62,866 bases of DNA from positions 1 through 62,866 of the forward strand of contig NZ_JADGLL010000017.1 in NCBI RefSeq assembly GCF_015235415.1, written 5' to 3'. Both the position numbers and the translations under genes were made by a program. A model generated the notes under the pieces. It saw only the letters and a program-made list of their open reading frames with translations, searched no databases and was not told where the DNA came from. Shown one piece after another: positions 35,638 through 44,132 of the stretch (position 1 is the stretch's first letter; the number at the start of each line of letters is the position of its first letter). This DNA is from Microbacterium paludicola (GTDB lineage: Bacteria > Actinomycetota > Actinomycetes > Actinomycetales > Microbacteriaceae).

Positions 35638-36756
35638 TCAATCCAGTTCCGTGAGCGGGACGGGGGCGGGGCGGTCGCACGTGCTGGCGACCTCGATCGC
35701 GCGGCCCTCGTGGGCGGCGCGGATGAACGACTCCATGACATCGAGCACGTGGAAGGCGAGCGCGCCGGACGCGCGCGGCGCGGCGCCCGTGGCCACGAAG
35801 TCCTGCAGCGCGATGCCGCGACCGGCGTCGACGTACCCTCCGGAGGGCGGCAGCGTCTGCCACCCGTCGCCGTCGAGGACGTTGACCTCGACGTCGCCGG
35901 CGAAGTGGTTCGGGTCGGGCACGATCATCGATCCGGCGGTGCCGTGGATCTCGATGCTCGACGAGCGGGTCGCGACCGCGTCGAACGACATCACGAGGGT
36001 CGACAGTGCACCCGACTCGTGGACGAGCACGCCCGTGACGTGGGTGTCCACGTCGACCGGGATGACCTCGCCCGCGCGGGATCCGGATCCGATGGTCCGC
36101 TCAGTCCTCAAGCTGCTCGCGGCGCCGACGACCGAGACCACCGGTCCGAGCAGCGTGACGAGCGCGGAGATGTAGTACGGCCCCATGTCGAACAGCGGGC
36201 CGCCGCCCGGCTGATAGTAGAAGTCGGGATTCGGGTGCCAGCGCTCGTGGCCCGGGGTCAGCATGACCGCGGTGGCGGCGATCGGGCGCCCGATGAGGCC
36301 CTCGTCGATGGCCGCGCGCGCGGTCTGCGTGCCGGTGCCGAGCACCGTGTCGGGCGCGCAGCTCGCGACGAGGCCCGCCTCGGCGGCGGCATCCAGCACG
36401 GCGCGCGCCGCCGAGGTCACGGCCGCGAGCGGCTTCTCGCCGTGCACGTGCTTGCCGGCGCGGATCGCGGCGAGCGCGATGGCGTCGTGCGCGGCGGGGA
36501 TCGTGAGGTTCAGCACGAGATCGACGTCGGGGTCGGCGATGAGCTCGTCGACGGTCAGCGCCCGGGCGCCGTCGACGCGGGCCGCCACCGCCTCCGCGCG
36601 CGACCGGTCGAGGTCGGCCGCGGCGACGAGCCGCACGTCGGGAAGGCGCGGCAACGTCTGCAGGTACTGCTCGACGATGTTGCCGCATCCGACGACGCCG
36701 ACCCGGAGGGGACCGGATCCCGGGGTCCAGGCCCCGCGCGTCACCGGCTCGCCCAC
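35638..36756 (-). CDS. Gfo/Idh/MocA-family oxidoreductase
   Basis: Second oxidoreductase of this family, 372 residues, only distantly similar to its neighbour. It has VGVVGCGNIVEQYLQTLPRL (cofactor motif), HVHGEKPLAAV (EKP motif) and GGGPLFDMGPYYISALVTLLG. The GTG at 36756 overlaps the ThuA gene by 16 nt and has GGGGGA upstream; a GTG at 36744 giving a GTGA overlap is the alternative. The gene order ThuA, Gfo, Gfo suggests stepwise modification of one carbohydrate. Confidence 0.9.
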   Translation of the reverse strand: MGEPVTRGAWTPGSGPLRVGVVGCGNIVEQYLQTLPRLPDVRLVAAADLDRSRAEAVAARVDGARALTVDELIADPDVDLVLNLTIPAAHDAIALAAIRAGKHVHGEKPLAAVTSAARAVLDAAAEAGLVASCAPDTVLGTGTQTARAAIDEGLIGRPIAATAVMLTPGHERWHPNPDFYYQPGGGPLFDMGPYYISALVTLLGPVVSVVGAASSLRTERTIGSGSRAGEVIPVDVDTHVTGVLVHESGALSTLVMSFDAVATRSSSIEIHGTAGSMIVPDPNHFAGDVEVNVLDGDGWQTLPPSGGYVDAGRGIALQDFVATGAAPRASGALAFHVLDVMESFIRAAHEGRAIEVASTCDRPAPVPLTELD

Positions 36757-37448
36757 AGCATCCCCCGCTCGATGATCGTGCGGACGTTCGGGTCCTCAAG
36801 CACGTCGACCGAGTGGCCCGGCGTGGCGACGAAGATCCGCCCCTTCCCCCACAGGCGCGTCCAGACCGCCGGCGATGTGATGGGGCGGTGCCACGGGTGG
36901 TACGGCTGCGTGGGGTGCGTTGTGGTCGCCAGCACGTCGATCAGGTCGTCGTGCAGCACCCAGTACTGCTCGGTGTTCAGCTCGAAGTCGTCGATCCCGG
37001 CGGTGATCTCGTGCGTGCGACCGAGGTCGGTGATCTCGACCGTGTAGGGAAGGTAGTTGTCCTCTTCGTTCCCCGGCCGCTCGTCGGGGTGCCGTCCCGG
37101 ATGCGTCGCGAACTGCCCGCCGATGAGCTGCAGATAGTCGGAGCTGTTGCGATACGAGTCGGCGATGCCGCCGTGCCATCCGGCCATCCCGGTGCCGGCT
37201 TCGATCGCCGCGCGGAGCCCGAGCAGCTCGTCCTTCTCGATCGAATTCATCGTGTTGCACTGGACGATGAGGTCGGTCGCCGCCATGACCTCGGCGTCGG
37301 CGTACACCGCGGGGCTCTCCTCGATCCGCACGTCGAAGCCGTTCTCCCGCAGGAACGGGATGAACAGCTCGGTCGCCTCGACGGGGTGATGCCCGTCCCA
37401 TCCGCCGCGCACGACGAGGGCCTGGCGCTGCCTGGCGGGTTCGGACAT
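36741..37448 (-). CDS. ThuA-domain protein
   Basis: Protein of 235 residues of the ThuA family (glutamine-amidotransferase-like fold). Conserved parts are RGGWDGHHPVEATELF near the start, TGMAGWHGGIADSYRNS (family signature) and PVTITDLGRTHEI-like strands before EQYWVLHDD. The ATG at 37448 is favoured because AAGGAG stands 6 nt upstream; a second ATG 15 nt earlier lies before that site. It is the first gene of a three-gene unit with two Gfo/Idh/MocA genes and probably has its own promoter, because 175 bp and a hairpin separate it from the MFS gene upstream. Confidence 0.88.
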   Translation of the reverse strand: MSEPARQRQALVVRGGWDGHHPVEATELFIPFLRENGFDVRIEESPAVYADAEVMAATDLIVQCNTMNSIEKDELLGLRAAIEAGTGMAGWHGGIADSYRNSSDYLQLIGGQFATHPGRHPDERPGNEEDNYLPYTVEITDLGRTHEITAGIDDFELNTEQYWVLHDDLIDVLATTTHPTQPYHPWHRPITSPAVWTRLWGKGRIFVATPGHSVDVLEDPNVRTIIERGMLWASR

Positions 37449-37600
37449 CGGGTTCTCCTTCATCGACGACGCTGTTGCTGAGGGGATCGGCGCGCCGAGG
37501 GGCGCACCGTCGCCAATCTATCTGTGAGCCGGGATGCGCGGCCGCGGCGCCGGCTGAGCCGCAACGAGCCGGTCCACCACCCGCACCAGCCCGTCGTCAC

Positions 37601-37615
37601 CGCCGATGATCGGCG
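37601..37615 (-). terminator. Small hairpin after MFS gene
   Basis: CGCCGATGATCGGCG, a 6-bp stem with a TGA loop, 8 nt beyond the MFS stop. It is weak, but it fits a transcript end or processing point before the ThuA unit. Confidence 0.35.
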
Positions 37616-37623
37616 TGAGGCGA

Positions 37624-38982
37624 TCAGTGGGCGGGCGCCTTCAGCGCCTCCTCCTCCAGCAGGTCGTCCGCCTTCGCCCGGAAGAACCGGGTGCCGGCGA
37701 TCATCGCGGCGGCGAGGAACGCGAACACACCGAGCGAGACGACTCCCCACGCGCCGCTGTCGGTCGGCATCGCCTCGTTGAAGGCGGTGCGCATCAGCGG
37801 CGCGACGAAGCCGCCGAGGTTTCCGAGCGAGTTGATCAGGCCGATACCGGCCGCCGCGGCGGTTCCCGTGAGGAACGCCGTGGGGAACGACCAGGTGATC
37901 GGGCCGACCGAGAGGAAGCTCGCCACGGCGATCGTGATGCACAGGATGCCGAGCACCGGCTGGTTCGCGGCGCCCGCCCACGCGGAGCCGAGGATGAACA
38001 CTCCCGTGAGGATGTAGAAGATCGTCCCCCAGTTGCGCCGGCGCTTGATCGTGTTCGCCTTGTTGCCGAAGTAGTAGCAGGCGAACAGGCCGACGAGCCA
38101 CGGAATGGCGGTGACCAGGCCGACCTGCCAGCCGACCTCCTGCCCGATGAGCCCCGACACCTGCTGCGGCAGGTAGAACGTCGTGCCGTACACCGCGATC
38201 TGCAGGCAGAAGTAGATGACGGTGAAGTACCAGACCTTCCAGTTCGACATCGCGCGCCAGACGCCTGTTGGGCCGTCCTCCTGCCGCACCGAGTCCTCGC
38301 GCTCCATGACGTCGATCAGCTCGGCCTTCTCATCCGGATCCAGCCACTTCGCCTTCTGCGGGCTGTCGATCAGGAGGAAGATCGCCGCGATTCCGGCGAT
38401 GACCGCGAGCATCCCCTCGCTGAAGAACATCACCTGCCAGCCGGCCCACGGGGTGTACTGGTCGCCGAAGCTGATCAGGCCGCCCGAGAGCGGGGCGCCG
38501 AGCATCTGCGAGAAGGGCTGCGCGAGGTAGAAGATCGCGAACATGCGCACGCGCACCTTGTTCGGGAACCACTCGGCGAGGAACATGATCACGCCCGGGA
38601 ACAGGCCCGCCTCGGTCACACCGAGCAGGAACCGCAGGATGATGAACATCGTGTCGTTCGTCGTGAACGCGAACGCCGCCGCGACGATGCCCCACGTGAT
38701 CGCGATGCGGGCGAGCCACCAGCGGGCGCCGAACTTCTTCAGCAGCAGGTTGCTGGGGATCTCGAAGATCGCGTAGCCGATGAAGAAGATGCCCGCGCCG
38801 AGCGCGAAGGCGCCCGCCGAGATCCCTCGCTCCATCTGCAGCGCATCCTCCGCGAAGCCGACGTTCGTGCGATCGAGGAAGGCGACGAAGTACAGGATGA
38901 CGAGCATCGGCATGAGGTGCCGTGTCGCCTTGCGGACCGCACTGGCGAGAGGCTCCGTCCGCAGTGTCGCGGTGTCTGCCAT
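37624..38982 (-). CDS. MFS transporter, anion:cation symporter (sugar-acid) type
   Basis: Twelve-helix transporter of 452 residues of the ACS family, whose members import sugar acids and other organic anions with protons. The N-terminal YFVAFLDRTNVGFAEDAL and ILRFLLGVTEAGLFPGVIMF are hallmarks of that family, as is the wide central loop with charged residues before WKVWYFTVIYF. It sits in the operon with the isomerase-like, dehydrogenase and SDR genes, so it likely brings in their substrate, plausibly a polar acid or polyol-derived compound. It is preceded at 39099 by a 35-residue membrane peptide. Confidence 0.92.
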   Translation of the reverse strand: MADTATLRTEPLASAVRKATRHLMPMLVILYFVAFLDRTNVGFAEDALQMERGISAGAFALGAGIFFIGYAIFEIPSNLLLKKFGARWWLARIAITWGIVAAAFAFTTNDTMFIILRFLLGVTEAGLFPGVIMFLAEWFPNKVRVRMFAIFYLAQPFSQMLGAPLSGGLISFGDQYTPWAGWQVMFFSEGMLAVIAGIAAIFLLIDSPQKAKWLDPDEKAELIDVMEREDSVRQEDGPTGVWRAMSNWKVWYFTVIYFCLQIAVYGTTFYLPQQVSGLIGQEVGWQVGLVTAIPWLVGLFACYYFGNKANTIKRRRNWGTIFYILTGVFILGSAWAGAANQPVLGILCITIAVASFLSVGPITWSFPTAFLTGTAAAAGIGLINSLGNLGGFVAPLMRTAFNEAMPTDSGAWGVVSLGVFAFLAAAMIAGTRFFRAKADDLLEEEALKAPAH

Positions 38983-39030
38983 GAGTGAACTCTCCTTTGA
39001 GTGTCTTTGGGATGAGGACCGGATGGGCCG

Positions 39031-39078
39031 GCCGCGGGGGCCGGCCCGATCGCGGGGGCCGGCCCGATCGCGGTGGCT
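39031..39078. repeat. Short GC-rich tandem repeat
   Basis: CGCGGGGGCCGGCCCGAT occurs twice head to tail (near 39035-39071), followed by a degraded third copy. It lies between the MFS start and the small membrane-protein stop and could form strong secondary structure in the mRNA. Confidence 0.6.
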
Positions 39079-39098
39079 GGCCGCGGTTGTCGGGCCGA

Positions 39099-39206
39099 TC
39101 AGCCGGCGAGCATCTCCGGGACGATCAGCCAGATGCCGATCGCGACCAGGACGATGCCCAGGCCCAGGAAGATCAGGCGGCTCTTCGACCAGCTGCGCAA
39201 ATTCAT
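39099..39206 (-). CDS. Small membrane protein, 35 residues
   Basis: Short frame not usually called by gene finders: ATG at 39206, stop TGA at 39099-39101. It begins MNLRSWSKSRL and continues into one strongly hydrophobic helix (IFLGLGIVLVAIGIWLIV) ending PEMLAG. The positive N-terminus and single helix predict an inner-membrane peptide with its N-terminus in the cytoplasm. It starts 10 nt after the SDR stop and precedes the MFS transporter gene, all on the same strand, so it is co-transcribed. It may be a small accessory subunit of the transporter. The ribosome site (GGGAC) is weak. Confidence 0.65.
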   Translation of the reverse strand: MNLRSWSKSRLIFLGLGIVLVAIGIWLIVPEMLAG

Positions 39207-39216
39207 GGATGTCCCG

Positions 39217-39984
39217 TCAGTGCATGTAGGTGCCGCCGTCGATGTTCAGGGTCTGGCCCGTCACATAGCCGGCGTCTTCGCTGATGAGGTAGGCGATGCC
39301 CGCCGCGACGTCGCGCGGGGTGCCGATCCGGCCGAGCACGCCGTCGGCCGCCATGGTGCTCTTGCGCTCCTCGGTGAGCGTGCCGCCCATGATGTCGGTG
39401 TCGATCGGGCCGGGCGCGATGGCGTTGACCGTGACGCCGTGGCGGCCGAGCTCGCGCGCCACCGACCGTGTGAAGCCGATCACGCCGGCCTTCGCGGCCG
39501 AGTAGGCGGTCTTGGAGAACGTGCCGCCGCCCCGTTGCGCCGAGATCGACGACATGCTGACGACGCGGCCGACGCCGTTCGCGGTCATCGTCTCGACGGC
39601 GCGACGGGTTGCGTAGTGGACGCCGTTGAGGTTCACGCCGATCACGCGGTTCCACTCGTCCGGTGTGACCTCGAGGTACGGGTCGGCCGAGGAGACCCCC
39701 GCCAGGTTCACGAGCGCGACGAGCTGGGGCAGCTGCGGCTCGAGCGCGTCGAACGCGGCGCGCACCTGGGCTTCGTCGGCGACGTTCGCGCCGGCGCCGG
39801 CCGCCGTGACACCGTGGGCCTCGGCGACCTCGGCCGCGACGGCCTGAGCGGCGGACTCGTCGAGGTCGATGATCCCGACGCTCCAGCCCCGCTCCGCCAG
39901 GTAGTGCGCGGTGGCGCGGCCGATGCCGCGGGAGGAGGCCGCGCCGGTGAGGATCACGCTGCACTGTTCGGGGAACGTCGTCAT
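39217..39984 (-). CDS. Short-chain dehydrogenase/reductase (SDR)
   Basis: Classical SDR of 255 residues. Glycine-rich cofactor motif TGAASSRGIGRA (13-24), NLAGV (93-97), active-site serine in VVSMSSISAQ (S145/S146) and the Y161-x3-K165 pair in TAYSAAKAG. The C-terminus GQTLNIDGGTYMH fits 3-oxoacyl reductase-like sugar or polyol dehydrogenases. The aspartate after strand 2 (IIDLDES) suggests NAD(H). The start overlaps the stop of the preceding dehydrogenase gene (ATGA). It probably oxidises a hydroxyl of the imported substrate. Confidence 0.92.
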   Translation of the reverse strand: MTTFPEQCSVILTGAASSRGIGRATAHYLAERGWSVGIIDLDESAAQAVAAEVAEAHGVTAAGAGANVADEAQVRAAFDALEPQLPQLVALVNLAGVSSADPYLEVTPDEWNRVIGVNLNGVHYATRRAVETMTANGVGRVVSMSSISAQRGGGTFSKTAYSAAKAGVIGFTRSVARELGRHGVTVNAIAPGPIDTDIMGGTLTEERKSTMAADGVLGRIGTPRDVAAGIAYLISEDAGYVTGQTLNIDGGTYMH

Positions 39985-40961
39985 GCGGTCGCCTCCCGAG
40001 CCTCGTCGGCGGGCGCGTGGATCGGGGCCGGCCCGAGCTCGTCGAGCAGCTTCTGCATCGCGACGTACGCCTTGTTGCGGTACGCGATCAGCTCGGGCGT
40101 GCGCTCGGTGGGCAGGTCGAGGAAGCCGCCGCCCGACTTCGTGCCGAGCTTGCCGGCGTCGACGAGCTCCTTGAGCGCGGCCGGGGTGGCGAAGCGCTCG
40201 GGCCAGCGGGTCTGCAGCGACTCGTAGCAGAACGCGTAGACGTCGAGCCCGGCCATGTCGGCGATCGCGAACGGGCCGAAGAACGGCAGCCGGAATCCGA
40301 ACGTGGTGCGGACGATCGTGTCGATGTCGGTCGCCGACGCGACGCCCTCCTCGACGAGCTGCGAGGCCTCCGCGAACAGCGCGTACTGCAGGCGGTTCAG
40401 CACGAACCCCGTCGAGTCCTTGACCCGCGCCGTCTGCTTGCCGGTCGCCCGCACGATCTCCTCGACGAACGGCAGGAGCGCCTCGTCCGTCCCCTCGTGG
40501 GGGATGATCTCCACGCCCGGGATGAACGGCGCCGGGTTCGAGAAGTGAACACCGAGGAAGCGCTCCGGGCGCTCCACCGCGGTCGCGAGGGAGGCGATCA
40601 GGATCGTCGACGTGTTGGATCCGATGACCGCATCCGGACGGGCCGCCTGCGAGATCCGCGAGAGGGTCGCGTGCTTGATCTCGATCTTCTCGGGCACTGC
40701 CTCCTCGATGAAGTCGGCGTCGGCGACGGCGTCCTCGATCGACTCGGCCGCGCTGATCCGATCCTGGATCCGCTGCACCGCGTCATCCGGGAACAGACCG
40801 TCGGCGACGAACTGGCCGGCCTCGGTGATCAGGCGCTCGAGGTTGGCTGCGGCGATCTCGGCGGACACGTCCGCGATGCGGACGTCGTAGCCCGCGAGGG
40901 CCAGCACCTGGGCGATGCCGCCGCCCATGTAGCCCGAGCCGACGATGGCGATGGTGGTCAT
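39981..40961 (-). CDS. 3-Hydroxyacyl-CoA dehydrogenase-family protein
   Basis: NAD-dependent dehydrogenase of 326 residues: Rossmann domain with VGSGYMGGGIAQVLALAGYDV, then FIEEAVPEKIEIKH, the catalytic histidine in FLGVHFSNPAPFIPGVEII and the C-terminal domain with KDSTGFVLNRLQYALFAEA. Members in sugar-acid operons often act on gulonate, carnitine or similar hydroxy acids rather than on CoA esters, and no other CoA gene is present here. The ATG at 40961 is 5 nt from the preceding stop, and the stop overlaps the SDR start. The substrate is unknown. Confidence 0.9.
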   Translation of the reverse strand: MTTIAIVGSGYMGGGIAQVLALAGYDVRIADVSAEIAAANLERLITEAGQFVADGLFPDDAVQRIQDRISAAESIEDAVADADFIEEAVPEKIEIKHATLSRISQAARPDAVIGSNTSTILIASLATAVERPERFLGVHFSNPAPFIPGVEIIPHEGTDEALLPFVEEIVRATGKQTARVKDSTGFVLNRLQYALFAEASQLVEEGVASATDIDTIVRTTFGFRLPFFGPFAIADMAGLDVYAFCYESLQTRWPERFATPAALKELVDAGKLGTKSGGGFLDLPTERTPELIAYRNKAYVAMQKLLDELGPAPIHAPADEAREATA

Positions 40962-40965
40962 TCGG

Positions 40966-41925
40966 TCACTCCTTGATGTCGGTGACGGTGCGGGGGATGA
41001 GCGTGCGCAGGTACGCCGCGTTCGTGGCGCAGACGCCGAGCGAATCGCCGCCGTACTGCTCCATGAGGAAGATGCCGCGGAAGCCATGGTCCTGGATGGC
41101 GTCGCGGACGACCTGGCGGTAGTTGATGAGGCCGAGCTCCATCGACGTGGGAACCGAGGTCGCCCACGAGCCGTCGGCCGCCTCGTCGCGCGTGTAGTTC
41201 TTCACGTGCCAGTAGTTGGTGTACGGCAGGGTCTTCGCGAACATCTCGCGCCAGTCCTCGATCGGCCGGTGAAGGCGGATGAGGTTGGCGATGTCGGGGT
41301 TGATGCCGACGTTGTCGAGGCCGATGTCCTCGATCAGGCGCACGGCGCTGTCGGCCGTGCCGACGTACGTGTCCTCGTACATCTCGAGCGACATCTGCAG
41401 TCCGACCTCGGCGGCGTGACGGCCGAGCTCGCGCAGGCGCGTGACGGCGGCGTTCCAGACCTCGGGGTCATCCGGGTCCTTCGGCCCCTGCGCGGTCCAG
41501 AACCACAGGGCCTTGCGCTGCGCCTCGGTGAAGGGCTGGTGAAGGCCGGTGGAGAAGACGTCCATCCCCCACTCGGCCGCGGCGTCGATCGTGCGGTGGG
41601 CGTAGGCGAGGTTCTGCTCCTCGCGGCCCGGCCAGATCACGCTCTGACGCTGAAGGTGAACGCTCGGGATCCGCACCCCGTGTGCCTTGGCGATCGACAG
41701 GAACTCGTCGGTGCGGCTCGCGTCGAGGTCGGCGGGGCGCACGTGGCTGTCGGCGAGCTCGGCGAGCGTGAAGCCGACGTCCTCGATCTGCTCGAACATG
41801 TCGTCCCAGACCTCGGGGGACGCGTCATGCAGGGCCGTGCCGTCCTTGCCGACGGTCGGGAACCCGTGCAGGCAGGTCGCGATGGGCCAGGCTTCCCGGG
41901 TGTACTCGTACGAGGCAGTCGCCAT
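40966..41925 (-). CDS. TIM-barrel protein, sugar phosphate isomerase/epimerase type
   Basis: First gene of the catabolic operon; 319 residues of the xylose-isomerase-like (AP endonuclease 2) barrel family. Metal-ligand type segments are LAELADSHVRP, SLEMYEDTYVG, NVGINPDIANL, YWHVKNYTR and FLMEQYGGDS, giving the usual Glu/Asp/His set. Possible reactions are isomerisation, epimerisation or decarboxylation of an oxo sugar acid. The ATG at 41925 has GGAG 8 nt upstream. The palindrome GATCCTATAGGATC lies 46 bp upstream of the start and is shared with the kinase operon at 47.9 kb, placing the gene under the GntR regulator at 44146. Confidence 0.85.
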   Translation of the reverse strand: MATASYEYTREAWPIATCLHGFPTVGKDGTALHDASPEVWDDMFEQIEDVGFTLAELADSHVRPADLDASRTDEFLSIAKAHGVRIPSVHLQRQSVIWPGREEQNLAYAHRTIDAAAEWGMDVFSTGLHQPFTEAQRKALWFWTAQGPKDPDDPEVWNAAVTRLRELGRHAAEVGLQMSLEMYEDTYVGTADSAVRLIEDIGLDNVGINPDIANLIRLHRPIEDWREMFAKTLPYTNYWHVKNYTRDEAADGSWATSVPTSMELGLINYRQVVRDAIQDHGFRGIFLMEQYGGDSLGVCATNAAYLRTLIPRTVTDIKE

Positions 41926-41970
41926 AGGTGTGCTCCGTTGCATTCCGTGCGCCATCGTGGCGCCACCGAA

Positions 41971-41984
41971 GATCCTATAGGATC
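41971..41984. promoter_or_regulatory. GntR operator, site 1
   Basis: Perfect 14-bp palindrome GATCCTATAGGATC, 46 bp upstream of the TIM-barrel gene start. Its core ATCCTATAGGAT recurs at 47945-47956. The TATAGG part could be the -10 element, so binding would block transcription. Confidence 0.75.
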
Positions 41985-42192
41985 GAGGGAGCGGGAAGTC
42001 AAGGGGGCTTGGTCGCGGGGGTCGATCTGGGGTGTGGTCTCGGGCTGGTTGCCGGCGTTCGGCGGGCGCCTCGGCGGTTTGCCTCTCGTCCACAGGATGC
42101 CTCCGTGGCGAGTTATCCACCGGTTTGCGGATGTGGCCGCTGAACTGGGGATTTCGGGCCTGAATGTCGGTGGCCCCGGGAAGACTGGGGGC

Positions 42193-43599
42193 ATGGACTT
42201 CCTCACCGAGCTGCAGCAGCGGATCGACGCACTCGCGTCGTTCGCCGCGGTCGGCGTGGACTCCGTCTCGGCCCTCTCGGACGAGGACGTCGTGCGGTTC
42301 ACGGGGCTGGGGGCGGCCCTCGTGAAGGCCGGGCAGCGGATGCAGTCGATCGGGGCGGGAGTCGTCGCCACGCGATCCACCCGGGAGGCCGGGCACGGTG
42401 GCCTTGCGCAGGCGCGCGGGCACCGCAATGCCGTCGATCTGGTGCAGGAGCTGTCCGGATCGTCGCGGGCGGAGGCGGTGAGGCACGTGCGGCTCGGGGA
42501 GTCGCTGGTCGAGGCGGCGTTGCCGGGGCAGGCCTCGGAACGGGAACCGGGCGCCGGGCGGGAGGTGCCGTGGCACGAGCCCGTCGACGCGGCCGTGCTC
42601 GACGGACGGGCGACGACGGCGCAGGCCGATGCGATCCTGCGCGGGTTGGGTGCGCCTCCGGTCGAGCCGGGAGCGGATGGGCCGGACGCCGATGCGGTCG
42701 AGGCCTGGCGTCTTGCCGCCGAGCAGCTGCTCGCCGAGGTGGCGGTGCGCACGGTGGAAGACCTGGCGGCGGTGGCGCGGCAGATCCGCGACCGGCTCGA
42801 TCCCACCGGGGCCGAGGCGCGATACCTCGCCCGGCACGAGGCGCGGTCGTTCCGGATGTGGACCGACGCCGACGGGGTGCGCCACGCCCGCATCCGGTAC
42901 GACGACCACGGCTCGGCCTGGGTGCAGGCGATGATCGACGCCGCACTGCGACCCCGCCGCGGCGGTCCCCGGTTCGTCGACCCGGCCGAGGCCGATCGGG
43001 CGCAGCAGCTGGTGGACGATCCGCGCACGAACGAGCAGCTTGCATACGACCTCCTGATGGATGTGCTCCGTGCGGGCGCGACAGCCGACGCCGAGAAGGT
43101 GTTCGGCGCCCGGCAGCCGGGGGTGCGCGTCGTCGTCGTGAAGGACGATCCGGTCGGGCACCTCGAGGACGGCGGAGACGCCCTCCCCGCGGCGGCGGTG
43201 GAGCAGGCGATCTGCACCACCGGCACGGTCGAGGTCACGGTCGACTCGTGCGGAAACCCGCTCGACGTGGGGCGGGAGCAGCGCCTGTTCACGCCGAAGC
43301 AGCGCCTCGCGCTGGCGGTGAGGGACGGCGGCTGCGTGTGGCCCGGCTGTACGATGCCGGCCTCGTACTGCGAGGCGCACCACATCGACGAGTGGGCGGC
43401 CCACGGCGGGCGCACCGACGTCGACCGCGGCGTGCTGCTCTGCCGATATCACCACATGAACCTTCACCACCGCGGTCATCGCATCCGCCGCGACGGCACG
43501 GGCCCGCACATGCTCCACCCGCCGGACGGCCCGCCGAGAGAGCTGCGCTCGAAGTCCCCACTGCGCTGGCTCTGGGACCCACCCCCGCGCGCCGCCTGA
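42193..43599 (+). CDS. DUF222 / HNH endonuclease protein (13E12-repeat family)
   Basis: Protein of 468 residues with an N-terminal DUF222 helical region (about 20-330) and a C-terminal HNH nuclease motif: CVWPGCTMPASYCEAHHIDEW, with the zinc cysteines and the catalytic HH pair (shown here joined but longer in context), followed by LLCRYHHMNLHHRG. The family is highly expanded in actinobacteria, including the REP13E12 proteins of M. tuberculosis, and is linked to mobile or repeated DNA, but its biological role is unclear. The ATG is 6 nt after AAGACT. It is the only plus-strand gene between two co-regulated minus-strand operons and is followed directly by a 77-bp tandem repeat array. Confidence 0.9.
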   Translation: MDFLTELQQRIDALASFAAVGVDSVSALSDEDVVRFTGLGAALVKAGQRMQSIGAGVVATRSTREAGHGGLAQARGHRNAVDLVQELSGSSRAEAVRHVRLGESLVEAALPGQASEREPGAGREVPWHEPVDAAVLDGRATTAQADAILRGLGAPPVEPGADGPDADAVEAWRLAAEQLLAEVAVRTVEDLAAVARQIRDRLDPTGAEARYLARHEARSFRMWTDADGVRHARIRYDDHGSAWVQAMIDAALRPRRGGPRFVDPAEADRAQQLVDDPRTNEQLAYDLLMDVLRAGATADAEKVFGARQPGVRVVVVKDDPVGHLEDGGDALPAAAVEQAICTTGTVEVTVDSCGNPLDVGREQRLFTPKQRLALAVRDGGCVWPGCTMPASYCEAHHIDEWAAHGGRTDVDRGVLLCRYHHMNLHHRGHRIRRDGTGPHMLHPPDGPPRELRSKSPLRWLWDPPPRAA

Positions 43600-43617
43600 C
43601 GCGCGCGGGCAGCCAGC

Positions 43618-44004
43618 TCGGATATCGAGCGAGCGAAGCGAGTCGAGATGACGGGCCCGCACTGCCGCGCGGGCTCCGCGCCGGTCGCGCCAATCCGGTT
43701 ATCGAGCGAGCGAAGCGAGACGAGATGACAGACCCGCACAGCCACACGGGCCGCGTGCCGGTCGCGCCAATCCGATTATCGAGCGAGCGAAGCGAGACGA
43801 GATGACAGACCCGCACAGCCACACGGGCCGCGTGCCGGTCGCGCCAATCCGATTATCGAGCGAGCGAAGCGAGACGAGATGACAGACCCGCACAGCCGCA
43901 CCGGCCCCGCCCCGGTCGCCTCGCAGGCAACAGCGCACATGCCAGGCGAGAGCCAGCCAAATCGGTTATCGAGCGAGCGAAGCGAGTCGAGATGACGGGC
44001 CCGC
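43618..44004. repeat. 77-bp tandem repeat array of the ATATCGAG/TTATCGAG subtype
   Basis: The core TTATCGAGCGAGCGAAGCGA begins at 43622 (as ATATCGAG), 43699, 43776 and 43853, a constant 77-bp period. A fifth copy is at 43966 (113 bp on). Units include the segment CAGACCCGCACAGCCACACG and the middle ones are nearly identical. The 546-bp gap 43600-44145 otherwise holds only a 9-bp stem (44043-44067) and the terminator hairpin at 44109. No gene is seen. Confidence 0.9.
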
Positions 44005-44108
44005 GCAGCCGCACGGGCTCCACCGGCCGCGTCGCAGGCAACGCGCTCAGCGTCACTGGCTGAGCGCACTTCGCCCGGGTTGCTTAGGCACCCCCGGCGC
44101 CGGGTCCG

Positions 44109-44132
44109 TGCGCACCTGCCGCCGGGTGCGCA
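44109..44132 (-). terminator. Hairpin after gntR
   Basis: Perfect 8-bp stem TGCGCACC/GGTGCGCA with an 8-nt loop, 13 nt beyond the gntR stop. It probably ends the kinase-isomerase-gntR operon. A second, 9-bp stem lies at 44043-44067. Confidence 0.55.

Noticed and set aside
41971..41984. Restriction-site-like palindrome with no function
   Set aside because: The matching 12-bp core before a second operon at nearly the same distance from the start codon makes chance unlikely, so it is reported as an operator.
40966..43662. Apparent 898-residue minus-strand protein
   Set aside because: Only the last 319 residues are a real protein. The rest is antisense to the DUF222-HNH gene and covers the GntR operator, so the start at 41925 is used.
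43618..44004. CRISPR-like array
   Set aside because: The repeats are regularly spaced, but the spacers are themselves nearly identical, the period is 77 bp and there are no cas genes.
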